Notes: generated from the sequence alone by a model not told the origin. A stretch of DNA of 21,462 nt from Candidatus Rifleibacteriota bacterium (GCA_900772775.1 CAAGRW010000059.1:1-21462), one strand, 5' to 3'; counted from the stretch's first letter, positions 1 through 8,135 are shown. Program-made: numbers and translations.

Positions 1-549
1 AGCAGCGGCCGGGGTAGTATTTGAAATACCCATTTCTCCAAAAATAACAGCTTTGGCGCCTTTTTGCGCTTGTTCAATAACAATATCGCGACCATGTTCG
101 AAACATTGTAAACATTCTTCTCTACTCATGCCGTTTTCTACACTTATATCTTTAGTGCCAAAAACAACCTTTTTATCTACAATTCCATCTTCAGGCTTAA
201 ATATGTGCTTAACTCCCACATCTACCAAAATAAAAGGTAAGCCATACTTGGAAGCAAAAAGTCCGGCCACACCTCCGCCATGAGTTAAGCTTATACTGTG
301 CTGCCAAGTAACTTCTTGGGGTGCAAAGCTAACTTTCTGAGCAAAAACACCATGATCACCAGCTCCAATAATAACCGGAGGCTTGCCCAATATTGGACGC
401 AAACTTTTTTGCAAACAGGCTATTTTTACCGCTACTTGCTCCAATTGGCCCATAGAGCGAGGAGGGATGCTCTTGTGATTTAAGTGTTCCCAACACTGGG
501 CAGCAAAACTTTCGTCAACAGGCTTTATTTTTGTATAGGTAAAATCCAT
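1..549 (-). CDS. cobT: Nicotinate-nucleotide--dimethylbenzimidazole phosphoribosyltransferase, N-terminal half (partial)
   Basis: CobT transfers phosphoribose from nicotinate mononucleotide to a lower-ligand base such as dimethylbenzimidazole, giving the alpha-ribazole phosphate used in cobalamin nucleotide-loop assembly in the cytosol. I translated this frame directly: it is open from an ATG at 549 to the left window edge, giving 183 residues. Family landmarks are PPRSMGQLEQ (29-38), GAGDHGV (62-68), THGGGVAG (89-96) and GEMGISNTTPAAA (171-183), the last being the highly characteristic CobT glycine-rich segment. The family is about 350 residues, so roughly half is missing, including the catalytic glutamate expected near residue 317. 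An AGGAG ribosome-binding site sits about 6 bases before the ATG. It lies downstream of the ispG-dsr operon but is separated from it by a strong terminator, so it is probably transcribed separately. The family call is secure. Confidence 0.95.
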   Translation of the reverse strand, partial: MDFTYTKIKPVDESFAAQCWEHLNHKSIPPRSMGQLEQVAVKIACLQKSLRPILGKPPVIIGAGDHGVFAQKVSFAPQEVTWQHSISLTHGGGVAGLFASKYGLPFILVDVGVKHIFKPEDGIVDKKVVFGTKDISVENGMSREECLQCFEHGRDIVIEQAQKGAKAVIFGEMGISNTTPAAA

Positions 550-610
550 CTTACGCTCCTAATTAAACCTTCAGGCATTTTTGCCAAATAAATAATTTAT
601 AGTTTCCAAC

Positions 611-639
611 AAAAAAAACAGCTCCCATTGAGGAGCTGT
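611..639 (-). terminator. Rho-independent terminator of the ispG-dsrEFH operon
   Basis: On the minus strand a perfect 8-bp stem (ACAGCTCC / GGAGCTGT, arms at 632-639 and 618-625) with a 6-base loop is followed directly by an uninterrupted T run (611-618). It begins 7 bases past the dsrH stop codon, so it ends the operon and isolates cobT. Confidence 0.9.
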
Positions 640-646
640 CAATAAC

Positions 647-925
647 CTAGCTGAAATTGTATACTTTATGTTCCAAAAGTATATCTACCATCTCGGACGC
701 TTCCACCAAAAACAAACCCTCACCGGATTTATTGCCTACTCCCATCAATTCGGCTTCCTCACGCAAGGCATAAACTTTTCGCTTAGGAAACATAACTGTG
801 GGAAGTAAAAGCCCTCGACCTACCAGAAAGACATCGGCTTTCTCACAATAACCCAACATACGGCGAGCCTCTACAACAGAGTCGCGTCCTACCACAAAGA
901 GAACAGTCTTTTCGTCCGTACCCAT
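647..925 (-). CDS. DsrH/TusB-family sulfur-relay protein
   Basis: A 92-residue cytosolic protein, last gene of the ispG-dsrEFH operon. Similarity to the DsrH/TusB fold is seen in three ordered landmarks: ADVFLVGRGLLLP (beta strand plus turn, about residues 30-42), KVYALREEAELMGV (about 50-63) and MVDILLEHKVYNF at the C-terminus. These match the TusB pattern DAVLLIQDGV, VYALKEDVEARGL, FVDLVVEH. In the TusBCD/DsrEFH family this subunit helps form the hexamer that passes persulfide sulfur to the next carrier, but does not itself carry the catalytic cysteine. Its ATG lies 3 bases after the dsrF stop, with a GAGG motif upstream, so translation is probably coupled. Which acceptor it serves (tRNA thiolation or another sulfur route) cannot be told here. 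Confidence 0.72.
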   Translation of the reverse strand: MGTDEKTVLFVVGRDSVVEARRMLGYCEKADVFLVGRGLLLPTVMFPKRKVYALREEAELMGVGNKSGEGLFLVEASEMVDILLEHKVYNFS

Positions 926-928
926 ATT

Positions 929-1297
929 CTAAAGCCTCAAATGCATATCAGATTTTTTGACCAAATCGGCCAGATCTTCCGGAGAGATAACCGCACAGCC
1001 GGCGAACAAACCATCTTCCAGCATACCGCGCAATTCCAAACTGTATTTGTCAGCCCAAAATGCCACTCCCCTACTTTTAGCGGAAGTCAAATAAGGCTTA
1101 GTATTATCATTTAGTCTGGAAGCGACGCACTCAGTTACACCATCGCCTATAAAAACCACATCGAGGCGATGCTCGGACAGTCCACCTACCAAACCGATAG
1201 CGAAAGTCAGTACTTCAGCTAAGCTATCCTCTGAGTAGTTGGCTCTGTTAACGAACAAAACAATATCTTTGGCAGGAAAACCACAAGGATAGCTCAT
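929..1297 (-). CDS. DsrF/TusC-family sulfur-relay protein
   Basis: A 122-residue protein of the DsrE/F-like fold. The segments DIVLFVNRANY (near the N-terminus), LDVVFIGDGV (mid) and AVISPEDLADLVKKSDMHLRL (C-terminus) line up with TusC's ALVFSRAP, GVFFIGDGV and VLSPEALRAKL...DVVLTF. I chose the ATG at 1297 rather than the in-frame GTG at 1303. The ATG overlaps the upstream stop as ATGA, and a GGTGG motif lies about 7 bases before it, a classic coupled start. It is expected to be the structural partner of the DsrE and DsrH subunits in an alpha2-beta2-gamma2 sulfurtransferase complex. A cysteine at the TusC-type position is not obvious, so it is probably non-catalytic. Confidence 0.75.
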   Translation of the reverse strand: MSYPCGFPAKDIVLFVNRANYSEDSLAEVLTFAIGLVGGLSEHRLDVVFIGDGVTECVASRLNDNTKPYLTSAKSRGVAFWADKYSLELRGMLEDGLFAGCAVISPEDLADLVKKSDMHLRL

Positions 1298-1647
1298 AAG
1301 CACACCACCTGATCCACTTGTCCCATCATTTTGGCAATTTCTTCAAAAGTAACTACTTTCACACCAGAGCACATATTGCCAATGGGGATGCCTCTAGACT
1401 CCAAGCAAGAACTACTGACCAAAACCTCAGCTCCGGCGCAGACGAACTTTTGCAACTTTTGCTGAAAATCGCCATCATCATCACTTTTACGCTTTTGCCT
1501 GCGTACACATTGATAAACACCGTCGGCTGTAAAAAGTATGCATACTTCATGTTCTTTGTTTAAAGCTGCCGCGGCCAGAAGAGACAAAGTTCGGGAACCG
1601 GTACTGGCACTTAGAGAGCGAGTTACCATAAAACCGAGTTTAGCCAC
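1294..1647 (-). CDS. DsrE/TusD-family sulfurtransferase subunit
   Basis: A 117-residue protein with the DsrE pattern: an N-terminal hydrophobic strand, the HEVCILFTADGVYQC segment (33-47), and then VCAGAEVLVSSSCLESRGI (69-87). In DsrE/TusD/YchN relatives the cysteine of the Cys-x-x-x-Arg-Gly segment carries the persulfide; here that is Cys81, with Cys70 also present. The start is a GTG at 1647, fixed by a strong AGGAGG seven bases upstream. It follows ispG by only 35 bp and overlaps dsrF by ATGA, so ispG, dsrE, dsrF and dsrH form one transcript. TusD in E. coli passes sulfur from TusA to TusE for 2-thiouridine. No TusA or TusE/DsrC is visible here, so the acceptor is unknown. Confidence 0.8.
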   Translation of the reverse strand: MAKLGFMVTRSLSASTGSRTLSLLAAAALNKEHEVCILFTADGVYQCVRRQKRKSDDDGDFQQKLQKFVCAGAEVLVSSSCLESRGIPIGNMCSGVKVVTFEEIAKMMGQVDQVVCL

Positions 1648-1682
1648 CTAAAAACCTCCTGCTGTGAACTGACCTCATCGCC

Positions 1683-2897
1683 CTAGGAATTGCTACGAGA
1701 AGAATACTTTAATTCCGCATAATGCTCAATGCGCTCTATAAACTGGCCAGCTAAATTGTCGCCATCTAAAGTAGCTTCGTGGTGGCCATCTACAAAAAGC
1801 AAAGCTCTGGGAGACTCTCCACGTCCGGGAAGAGATAAACCTATATTAGCGTCTTTGCCTTCGCCGGGGCCGTTTACTATACATCCCATAACGGCCACTT
1901 TAAGCTGGCTATATCCCTTGAATCCTTTTTCTTTCCAGATAGGCACACGCTCACGCAAATATTTACCAACTTCCAAAGCAATACTCTGGAAGAGCTGGCT
2001 AGAAGTACGACCACAACCGGGACAAGATACCACTTGAGGCAAAAATTGACGTAATCCTAAACTTTGCAAAATTTCCTGAGCGGCATAAACCTCCTGAGTA
2101 CGGCTTTCGCCAGGCTTGGGAGTGAGAGAGACTCTAATAGTATTGCCAATACCTTCATGGAGTAAAATGCCCAAAGCCACAGCAGAGCTAATGACGCCCT
2201 TCATACCTACGCCAGCTTCAGTTAAGCCTAAGTGGAGAGCGTAAGGACAGCGCTTATTTAAATCGTGGTAAACGCTCAGTAAATCAGGAACGTTGGAAAT
2301 TTTGGCAGATAAGACAATGTGATCGGGAGCCAAACCGTATTTCTCGGCCATCTTGGCAGAGCTCATAGCACTTTCGGCCATAGTACGAAGGAAAATTTCT
2401 TTATCAGTAGCCGGATTGGCAAGTTGCTTATTTTCCTCAAGCAACTTAGCCAAAAGCTCTTTGTCTATAGAGCCGGCGTTGACACCTATACGAGCAACTT
2501 TACCAGCTTTGGCAATAAGTTCGACCATGGTTCGGAAATTGTCATCATGATGCTGGCCAGCACCTACATTGCCAGGATTGATGCGTAATTTATCCAGAGC
2601 TTGCAAACAATCGGGGTAACGGCTTAAGAGCAAATGGCCATTGTAGTGGAAGTCACCGATAAGAGGTACTTGGCATCCGGCTTCACGCACTTTATCTCTG
2701 ATATAAGGAACGGCCTTGGCGTCATCCTCATCTTTTACAGTGAAGCGAACTAACTCTGAACCGGCACGAGCCAATTCCAATACTTGAGCAGCCGTTTCGT
2801 CAACGTGAGCGGTACAAGTATTAGCCATACTTTGCACAGCTACAGGAGCATCTTTACCTATACAGATATTGCCTATCCGAACAGAATACGCAGTCAT
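1683..2897 (-). CDS. ispG: 4-hydroxy-3-methylbut-2-en-1-yl diphosphate synthase (IspG/GcpE)
   Basis: IspG performs the penultimate step of the MEP isoprenoid pathway, reductively opening methylerythritol cyclodiphosphate to HMBPP using a [4Fe-4S] cluster and flavodoxin or ferredoxin electrons. The protein is 404 residues, close to long proteobacterial-type enzymes. The N-terminal TIM barrel is marked by APVAVQSMANT (17-27), ELVRFTV (48-54), GDFHYNGH (81-88), RINPGNVG (105-112) and RIGVNAGS (136-143). The C-terminal cluster domain has SCPGCGRTS (291-299) and VMGCIVNGPGEGKDANIG (337-353), supplying Cys292, Cys295, Cys339 and Glu346. It is the first gene of a minus-strand operon with dsrE, dsrF and dsrH. 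The ATG at 2897 has no clear Shine-Dalgarno. A perfect TTGACA box lies about 45 bp upstream. The call is secure. Confidence 0.97.
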   Translation of the reverse strand: MTAYSVRIGNICIGKDAPVAVQSMANTCTAHVDETAAQVLELARAGSELVRFTVKDEDDAKAVPYIRDKVREAGCQVPLIGDFHYNGHLLLSRYPDCLQALDKLRINPGNVGAGQHHDDNFRTMVELIAKAGKVARIGVNAGSIDKELLAKLLEENKQLANPATDKEIFLRTMAESAMSSAKMAEKYGLAPDHIVLSAKISNVPDLLSVYHDLNKRCPYALHLGLTEAGVGMKGVISSAVALGILLHEGIGNTIRVSLTPKPGESRTQEVYAAQEILQSLGLRQFLPQVVSCPGCGRTSSQLFQSIALEVGKYLRERVPIWKEKGFKGYSQLKVAVMGCIVNGPGEGKDANIGLSLPGRGESPRALLFVDGHHEATLDGDNLAGQFIERIEHYAELKYSSRSNS

Positions 2898-2939
2898 ATT
2901 TATTACCAGTTTTTATTTACTTAAAAATTTTTGATACAT

Positions 2940-2945
2940 TGTCAA
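2940..2945 (-). promoter_or_regulatory. Candidate -35 box of the ispG promoter
   Basis: The minus strand carries a perfect TTGACA at 2945-2940, about 45 bases before the ispG ATG. The A/T-rich DNA at the expected -10 distance has only weak matches such as TAAGTA, so the box is suggestive but the promoter is not proved. Confidence 0.35.
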
Positions 2946-3233
2946 CCTGAAGTTGCAGTTCTTTCGCCTAAACTCCAATTCTTTCAGCTATTACTATCAG
3001 ACACATCTTTCCTCTATGTAGACCGTGCCGAAAGCCGACCTTAAACGAATGTACTACACATACCCGCAAGCAATCGCACCACGCTTGTAGCGTAAAACTA
3101 ACAGGAGCCCCACAACGCCTTCAAAATAGGCCTAAACATTCTGTAAGGCTTGCAGGCTCTCCTGCCCTTTAGCATATCCGAAGTGCCTATTCAAGCCTTT
3201 TCTTTGTACAGACAAAGAAGGTGATTTGACAAT
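2946..3233. other. Gene-free divergent intergenic region with complementary segments (possible structured RNA or leader)
   Basis: About 290 bp between ispG (minus) and the membrane protein gene (plus) hold no supported ORF. Several exact complementary pairs are visible. CAGGAG 3102-3107 pairs with CTCCTG 3159-3164, enclosing GCCTT 3117-3121 with AAGGC 3145-3149. AATAGGC 3125-3131 pairs with GCCTATT 3185-3191. AAGGCTTG 3145-3152 pairs with CAAGCCTT 3192-3199. An 8-bp hairpin, TTCTTTGT/ACAAAGAA, lies at 3200-3219, and a further stem CAAGC/GCTTG at 3067-3087. Some pairings exclude one another or would form a pseudoknot. I compared it mentally with 6S, tmRNA, SRP, RNase P and common riboswitch consensus elements and did not recognise any. 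Strand of transcription is uncertain. Confidence 0.4.
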
Positions 3234-3269
3234 TTGCGCCCCGGACAAACATATGCTAACCTGCCCAAC

Positions 3270-5270
3270 ATGCGCAGCAATTCAGTTAAATTCAAGCTTT
3301 TTCAAGCATCTATTATCATTTGGACGATTCTTTGGGCAGCGGGAAGCTTATATTGGACGGTTCTATCTTCGCCGTACTGTTTTGGCGAATCTAGCATTTT
3401 AAAACTCTATGCTTATACTGCTTTTCAGCAAGGCAATTGTCAAGAATTGTTGCATGCTCCGGCGCTCTTTACTGCGGCTAGACCGTTTATTTTCCTAAGC
3501 GGCTGCACCCCCACAACCTTTGCTTTACTACAAACGGTCATATTTCTACTATATGCAAGCTTAACCGCCTATATAGCTTCTATTTTGCATGGCCCTAAGG
3601 TCGGCTGGCTCAGTTTCTTACTCTTAACTTGCAGCTTAGGCGCCCTTCAAGGTTTACGCACTTTCTTACTTGATTATCCTTTGGCCATTCCTTTATTGCT
3701 GCTTTACATAGCTTACTTAAAAAGCGCTGATTTCAAAAAGCCGCTTCCTTGTCTATTATTTAGCTTATCTTTGTGGCTGGGTGCTCAAACGAAATACAGT
3801 TTTTTGCCTATTTGGGCTTTTCCAATCTGTTCCGCTTTATTGGGACGCAGCTTTTATCGTGCCCTAAAATCCGGCCAGCCATCTCTTATCGGTAGCTTAA
3901 GCCAAGCTTGGCATGCCGATCGCCGCCCTTGGTTGGCTTGTCTAGGCAGCACTACAATTTTATTTATCTTTACCTTGGCTGCTATACACAGTGGCGCCCA
4001 TTTTCACCAACTGAACGCTTGGAATTTGACTTGTTGGTATTTAGGCCCCTTGGCTGCAACTCTCAGCGCCACAGCAGCTTTTTATTTTGTCTCCGTCTCC
4101 ACGACATTGCAATCGGCTTGGCGACGTTTTGGCCACGGTTGGGCTGCTTGTTGCCTAGGCTTAAGCTTAGTTGCCTGGAGTTACACAACCAATTTGGAAG
4201 CCATTTTGACCCATACTGCCGCCAACTTTAGCCGCAGCGGCCTAGGCGGATTGGCTTGGCTAAGCAACATACCGGCAGCCTGGTTAAGCTATTTCAGCGC
4301 TGTATGCCAAGGCGACTTGCTACCGTTTCCTTGGGCTTTTTTAGTGCTGGCCGGTCTACTATTTAGTTTAATAAGACGGCGTGGACGACAAAGAAATATT
4401 TTTTGGGTAGCAACTTTAATTGCACCGACACTGTTGTTGCAAATTTTACCTTGGGATCACGCTTATCAGCGTTTTTTTGCTCCGCTGTTGCCGTGGCTAG
4501 CTATTTTGGCGGCCTACTGCTTGTCGGAATTAGGCCTAATTTGCCAATTTAGCTCAGCTTTAAGCAAAACATTAGTTTTACTGATATGGTTGGAAGCGGT
4601 GGCCTTTAGCTTGGCTTGGATCTGTCCAAGTTGGTCAACCTATTTGCCCACAATGGAACCAGGGCGTATTCTCGGTGAGGGTCTCAGTTTGAATATTCCT
4701 AAATGCAACCGAACTGCTATAGTAAATTTAAAAGAAAGCCTCCATCCGTTCTCGCCTCCCACTGAAGCTGGGCCAACAAACTTGCCACTCAATCCTTTTA
4801 TGCCAACATTTTTTACTATCCAACCATTGCAACAGCCCTGGTTTGACGAGCTTAAGCAAATATGCCTGCGTTTATCTACTCTAAATAGTAAACTCAAGCG
4901 CCCTTTGTCTCTAATAATTTTGGCTGAGCTAAATAATTGTGAATTAAAAGGAGAAAGTCCGGCCATGGAGTTGCGCCTTTGGTGTGCCGAGCGCCAACTT
5001 TCCTCTACCATAACAATTATAGGTGTAAATAGGCCGCAAGATTACTGTCAAGCGGCTTCTCAATGGCCAGACAATCTAACCGTACTCATCAGCAACAACC
5101 GCGCTCCCAGTCTGCGCTTACAACACGATGTATCCCCTAAACTGGACGATAGCTTTTTGCTTAGAAAAAGCCAAAGTGAGCAAAACAACTTAGCTTTACT
5201 GTACTACGGTTCTTCAAAGACACGTTTAGTTAGCCGATTTTTGTTCCCGAAGAGCCAAGAAGATTTCTAA
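3270..5270 (+). CDS. Polytopic membrane protein, possible GT-C (ArnT/PMT-like) glycosyltransferase
   Basis: A 666-residue protein with about ten or more hydrophobic segments over residues 10-460 and a soluble C-terminal region of roughly 200 residues. The pattern is typical of GT-C lipid-linked-sugar transferases: a first membrane helix, an extracytoplasmic loop with an acidic residue (GESSILKLYAYTAF, Glu40), a helical bundle, an Arg-Thr-Phe-Leu-Leu-Asp-Tyr-Pro motif, then a Lys-containing AQTKYSFLP loop. I recognise the architecture but not a specific substrate, and the acceptor/donor are unknown. The start is uncertain: an upstream in-frame TTG at 3234 has an AAGG motif 12 bases before it, while the ATG at 3270 has no Shine-Dalgarno. 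The 3' end overlaps the convergent helical-repeat gene by 45 bp. No typical terminator follows. Confidence 0.6.
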   Translation: MRSNSVKFKLFQASIIIWTILWAAGSLYWTVLSSPYCFGESSILKLYAYTAFQQGNCQELLHAPALFTAARPFIFLSGCTPTTFALLQTVIFLLYASLTAYIASILHGPKVGWLSFLLLTCSLGALQGLRTFLLDYPLAIPLLLLYIAYLKSADFKKPLPCLLFSLSLWLGAQTKYSFLPIWAFPICSALLGRSFYRALKSGQPSLIGSLSQAWHADRRPWLACLGSTTILFIFTLAAIHSGAHFHQLNAWNLTCWYLGPLAATLSATAAFYFVSVSTTLQSAWRRFGHGWAACCLGLSLVAWSYTTNLEAILTHTAANFSRSGLGGLAWLSNIPAAWLSYFSAVCQGDLLPFPWAFLVLAGLLFSLIRRRGRQRNIFWVATLIAPTLLLQILPWDHAYQRFFAPLLPWLAILAAYCLSELGLICQFSSALSKTLVLLIWLEAVAFSLAWICPSWSTYLPTMEPGRILGEGLSLNIPKCNRTAIVNLKESLHPFSPPTEAGPTNLPLNPFMPTFFTIQPLQQPWFDELKQICLRLSTLNSKLKRPLSLIILAELNNCELKGESPAMELRLWCAERQLSSTITIIGVNRPQDYCQAASQWPDNLTVLISNNRAPSLRLQHDVSPKLDDSFLLRKSQSEQNNLALLYYGSSKTRLVSRFLFPKSQEDF

Positions 5271-8135
5271 ATCTTCTTGGAGTTCGTCTCGCAATGTACG
5301 CTTCTTGGCCAAATGTTCCAGTAAAAACAAAGCAGCTTTATTATCCGGAGGACTATTGCGCACTACGTCGGTCAGTGTGTTGAGTACAGCCCGATCCAAT
5401 TCAATAGGCAAACCGTTTACTTCTAAGCTCACACCTTCGCTAACTTCTAAAACAGAGAGCAAAAACTTTTGGGCGCTCTCGCTTTGAGTCAAGTCACAAC
5501 CTTCTAAGCGTTTTTTATAGTCGGCCATAAGACGCAAAGCCGCCCGACGTGCCAAAGTTAAAGTAAAATTAGAACGATCACGTTGCAACAATTCGCTCAA
5601 AGCTCCCCAAATAGGGTTACTTCTGTAGGCATATAAATTGACGCCCTTCTCAACTCCCTCAAACCAATCTTCCAAAAAAGAGAAGAGGCGAAAAACAAAC
5701 ATTTGATGCAAGTGTTCATCTGCGTCGGGATGACAAGCAGCCGCTCCAATAATGGAAAGAGCCAAAGTCCGATCGGCATGATCCCAAGCCTGCGGCGCTT
5801 GTACGCCGTCACCTTCGGCTTCTCCACTTAACACTTGCTTCATAATATCGTTAAGATTGGGTTCCCTACTCTTGCTAAGTACAGTGCGGCACAATAAAGC
5901 CACAAAAGCCTCAGGTTCAGTCAACATAGGGCCATCTTTAAGCATATCCAACAGACCTTGCAAACAACAATGTAAAAGGCGACGGTCAGGCTCGGTTTCA
6001 CTGAGTACGCCGGACAAAATGTGCTCAATTTGAGCCCTTACTGGCAAACCAGCCACTCTATAGATGTTAAAAATAGCTTCTACTTTGGGAGCCGGATTAT
6101 CATAAAGTTCTTCACTTAATCGTTCGACTATACGAGTGCGCAAAGTGTCGCTTATAACGGGCACCGATCCCAAATAGCCCAAGCTTTGCCAAACAGCGGA
6201 AACTATGTGACGTTTTTTGCTTTCATCTTGATGTTCAACTTTTTTAAGGCTGGGAAACTCAAAGACACGAGCGACCATATCTTCTATTTCTTGCTTACAA
6301 TTGAGACTGCGTATTTCCGGACAATGGAGCAATAGAGCAAAGGTACCAGTTTTTAAAGCTTCGCCACCAGACTCTAAAGCAGCGTCTTCACTAACTACTT
6401 TGAAGCTAAACTCTAAAGCTGGCTGCCCACAAGAAGCCAACAGCGATAAAACGGTCAAATTGTCCGGTTCTTCCAGTGAACAAGCTTCGCTGAATAAAAA
6501 TGAATAAGCAAAGCGCCACTTGCTTTCCAAATTTTGCAAAGCTTCCCTCACTTTGGGCAAGTCAAGTTGCTTGGTGCGTACTAAAGCTAAAGTAGAAGCT
6601 CTATCTTGAGCCAACAAGCGACCGATTACATAGTGAGCAAAGACGTCTTCCATATAGACAGAACTCAAAGCTTCTCCGCGAGCGCAAGCCCCAGCCCACT
6701 TATGAAATTCGGAAAGCAAAATTTGCATTTCTTGCTCGTGTTCGTGTCCCAGTTCATCATGGCAGCAATTGCACGTCTCACCTTTTTCGTGTGTATGAGA
6801 AGTGCACTCGGAGTGTTTACTTACTCTCTCTTGTTCAGCTCGACGGAAATCAGCCCACAAATTGACGACAAAAATCCGCTTATTTTCATCCAAGTTGGCC
6901 ACAAAACGATCTGAACTAAGATCTTCCAGAATGGCAGAGCCCAAATTTTTAAATGTAGCCCGCAAACGACGACTCAATCCAGCTTCGCTGCCGTGTTCAA
7001 TGAATAGTTGTAATAAACGCTCTTTCAGATAGTTGTAAGCTTCATCATCTTTGGGTAAACGCGACAAAATGTTACCTAAAAAAGCTACGCTGCCGGACAA
7101 ATTGGTATTTTTGAGACGTTTGAGTAAATAATCTCCCAAATGAGGAAAATGGGGAGCTAAGTCAAAAATAAAAGCTGAAAGAGCAAAACGTTCGGCCAAT
7201 TCCAGAGTTTCCAACTGATCTAAAAGGGCGTCGAGGAACTCAGTTAATTCGTTAAATTCTCCTTCATCGGCTGATGAAGCCTCATTTTCTTCGGCACATT
7301 GAGCAATTAAGGGAGCCAAATGGGGCAAATAGGGCAACAATTGAGTTTTAAACTCTTTTTCTTTTACTAAAGGCAAGAGAGCTGAAAGTAAAACTGTAGC
7401 CAATAATTTTCTAAAGCGACTTTGTTCCGGTTGATTGAAATAGAAAAGAGCATCTTTAAATTTCTTTAAGTCTAAGCTAAGTAAACTTAATAGAGCACGT
7501 CCTAAACTACTATCCAAATTGTCGCGAACTTGCTTAGCAACTTCAGCAGAAAGTTCTGCTTTGCCCCTTTTAAAAGCGGTCACTAATAAACCGGTCGGAT
7601 CTTGTCGACAGGCCAGCGACGCTCTAAATAAATAACGAAAAGCTTCTATTAAGTCAGAGATATTTTCACTATCCAATAAAGTCAGTGACGCTTCTTCTAA
7701 GCGCTTGCGATCCCAAAGTACACCTTTTATGGCTGAAACTTCAGCTTGTCCGAGCACTTGCGGAGCCAGCATACCCGCATCTACCGTGGTTTGTTTATTC
7801 ACAGTAGATGCCTCCCAAGCCTCGTCTTCGGTGCGCACATATAAAGCGCCATTACTAGCCTGAGCTCGAGCTCCTATACTTTTAAGTATAATATTGGCCC
7901 CTTCTTCATCATCGATTGCCAAATCATTCCAGCGTTTGTCGCGCAAACAGTCAGCGAACTCAGTAGACTCGCTAGCTTCTTCTAAAAAGGCCAGAGAAAA
8001 AAGGATAGACTTGCGACCCAACGCGCAAATTCTGGCTCCTAAGCGATGATTCAAATTAATATTATCATTGCGTAAAGCTTGTAAGGCCTCGGCTGAGGAA
8101 TTGTACAAATTGGGATTGAAAAAATCTTGGCTCAT
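5226..8135 (-). CDS. Large helical-repeat protein with internal Cys/His-rich loop, function unknown
   Basis: A 969-residue, leucine-rich, almost wholly helical acidic protein without signal peptide or membrane segment. Amphipathic helix pairs repeat through the chain, for example LPYLPHLAPLIA, LSAFIFDLAPHFPHLGDYLLKRL, and ALSIIGAAACHPDADEHL. This suggests HEAT/ARM-type solenoid architecture and a cytosolic scaffold. Between repeats, residues 441-467 hold a loop dense in His and Cys (HSECTSHTHEKGETCNCCHD followed by ELGHEHE), a plausible metal site. I chose the ATG at 8135, which has a GGAAAG motif 10 bases upstream; the frame continues up to a TTG at 8231, but that extension looks non-native. 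It is divergent from the TM2 gene and convergent with the membrane protein gene. I do not recognise a named family, and no function is offered. Confidence 0.75.
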   Translation of the reverse strand: MSQDFFNPNLYNSSAEALQALRNDNINLNHRLGARICALGRKSILFSLAFLEEASESTEFADCLRDKRWNDLAIDDEEGANIILKSIGARAQASNGALYVRTEDEAWEASTVNKQTTVDAGMLAPQVLGQAEVSAIKGVLWDRKRLEEASLTLLDSENISDLIEAFRYLFRASLACRQDPTGLLVTAFKRGKAELSAEVAKQVRDNLDSSLGRALLSLLSLDLKKFKDALFYFNQPEQSRFRKLLATVLLSALLPLVKEKEFKTQLLPYLPHLAPLIAQCAEENEASSADEGEFNELTEFLDALLDQLETLELAERFALSAFIFDLAPHFPHLGDYLLKRLKNTNLSGSVAFLGNILSRLPKDDEAYNYLKERLLQLFIEHGSEAGLSRRLRATFKNLGSAILEDLSSDRFVANLDENKRIFVVNLWADFRRAEQERVSKHSECTSHTHEKGETCNCCHDELGHEHEQEMQILLSEFHKWAGACARGEALSSVYMEDVFAHYVIGRLLAQDRASTLALVRTKQLDLPKVREALQNLESKWRFAYSFLFSEACSLEEPDNLTVLSLLASCGQPALEFSFKVVSEDAALESGGEALKTGTFALLLHCPEIRSLNCKQEIEDMVARVFEFPSLKKVEHQDESKKRHIVSAVWQSLGYLGSVPVISDTLRTRIVERLSEELYDNPAPKVEAIFNIYRVAGLPVRAQIEHILSGVLSETEPDRRLLHCCLQGLLDMLKDGPMLTEPEAFVALLCRTVLSKSREPNLNDIMKQVLSGEAEGDGVQAPQAWDHADRTLALSIIGAAACHPDADEHLHQMFVFRLFSFLEDWFEGVEKGVNLYAYRSNPIWGALSELLQRDRSNFTLTLARRAALRLMADYKKRLEGCDLTQSESAQKFLLSVLEVSEGVSLEVNGLPIELDRAVLNTLTDVVRNSPPDNKAALFLLEHLAKKRTLRDELQEDLEIFLALREQKSAN
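5255..5280. repeat. Perfect inverted repeat at the convergent stop codons
   Basis: Two 12-base arms, CCAAGAAGATTT (5255-5266) and AAATCTTCTTGG (5269-5280), separated by two bases, straddle the stop codon of the plus-strand membrane protein (5268-5270) and lie inside the last codons of the minus-strand repeat protein. Neither strand has a following T run, so it is not a standard terminator, but it could form a hairpin on either transcript. Confidence 0.7.

Noticed and set aside
53..483. Two plus-strand frames over the left edge
   Set aside because: They are antisense to cobT, whose complete family motifs read through on the minus strand.
2946..3233. 6S RNA, tmRNA, SRP RNA, RNase P RNA or a known riboswitch
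   Set aside because: I looked for the conserved elements of these families in both orientations (for example the SRP GGAAGGAAGCAGC-like core, tmRNA 3' CCA end and RNase P core segments) and did not find them.
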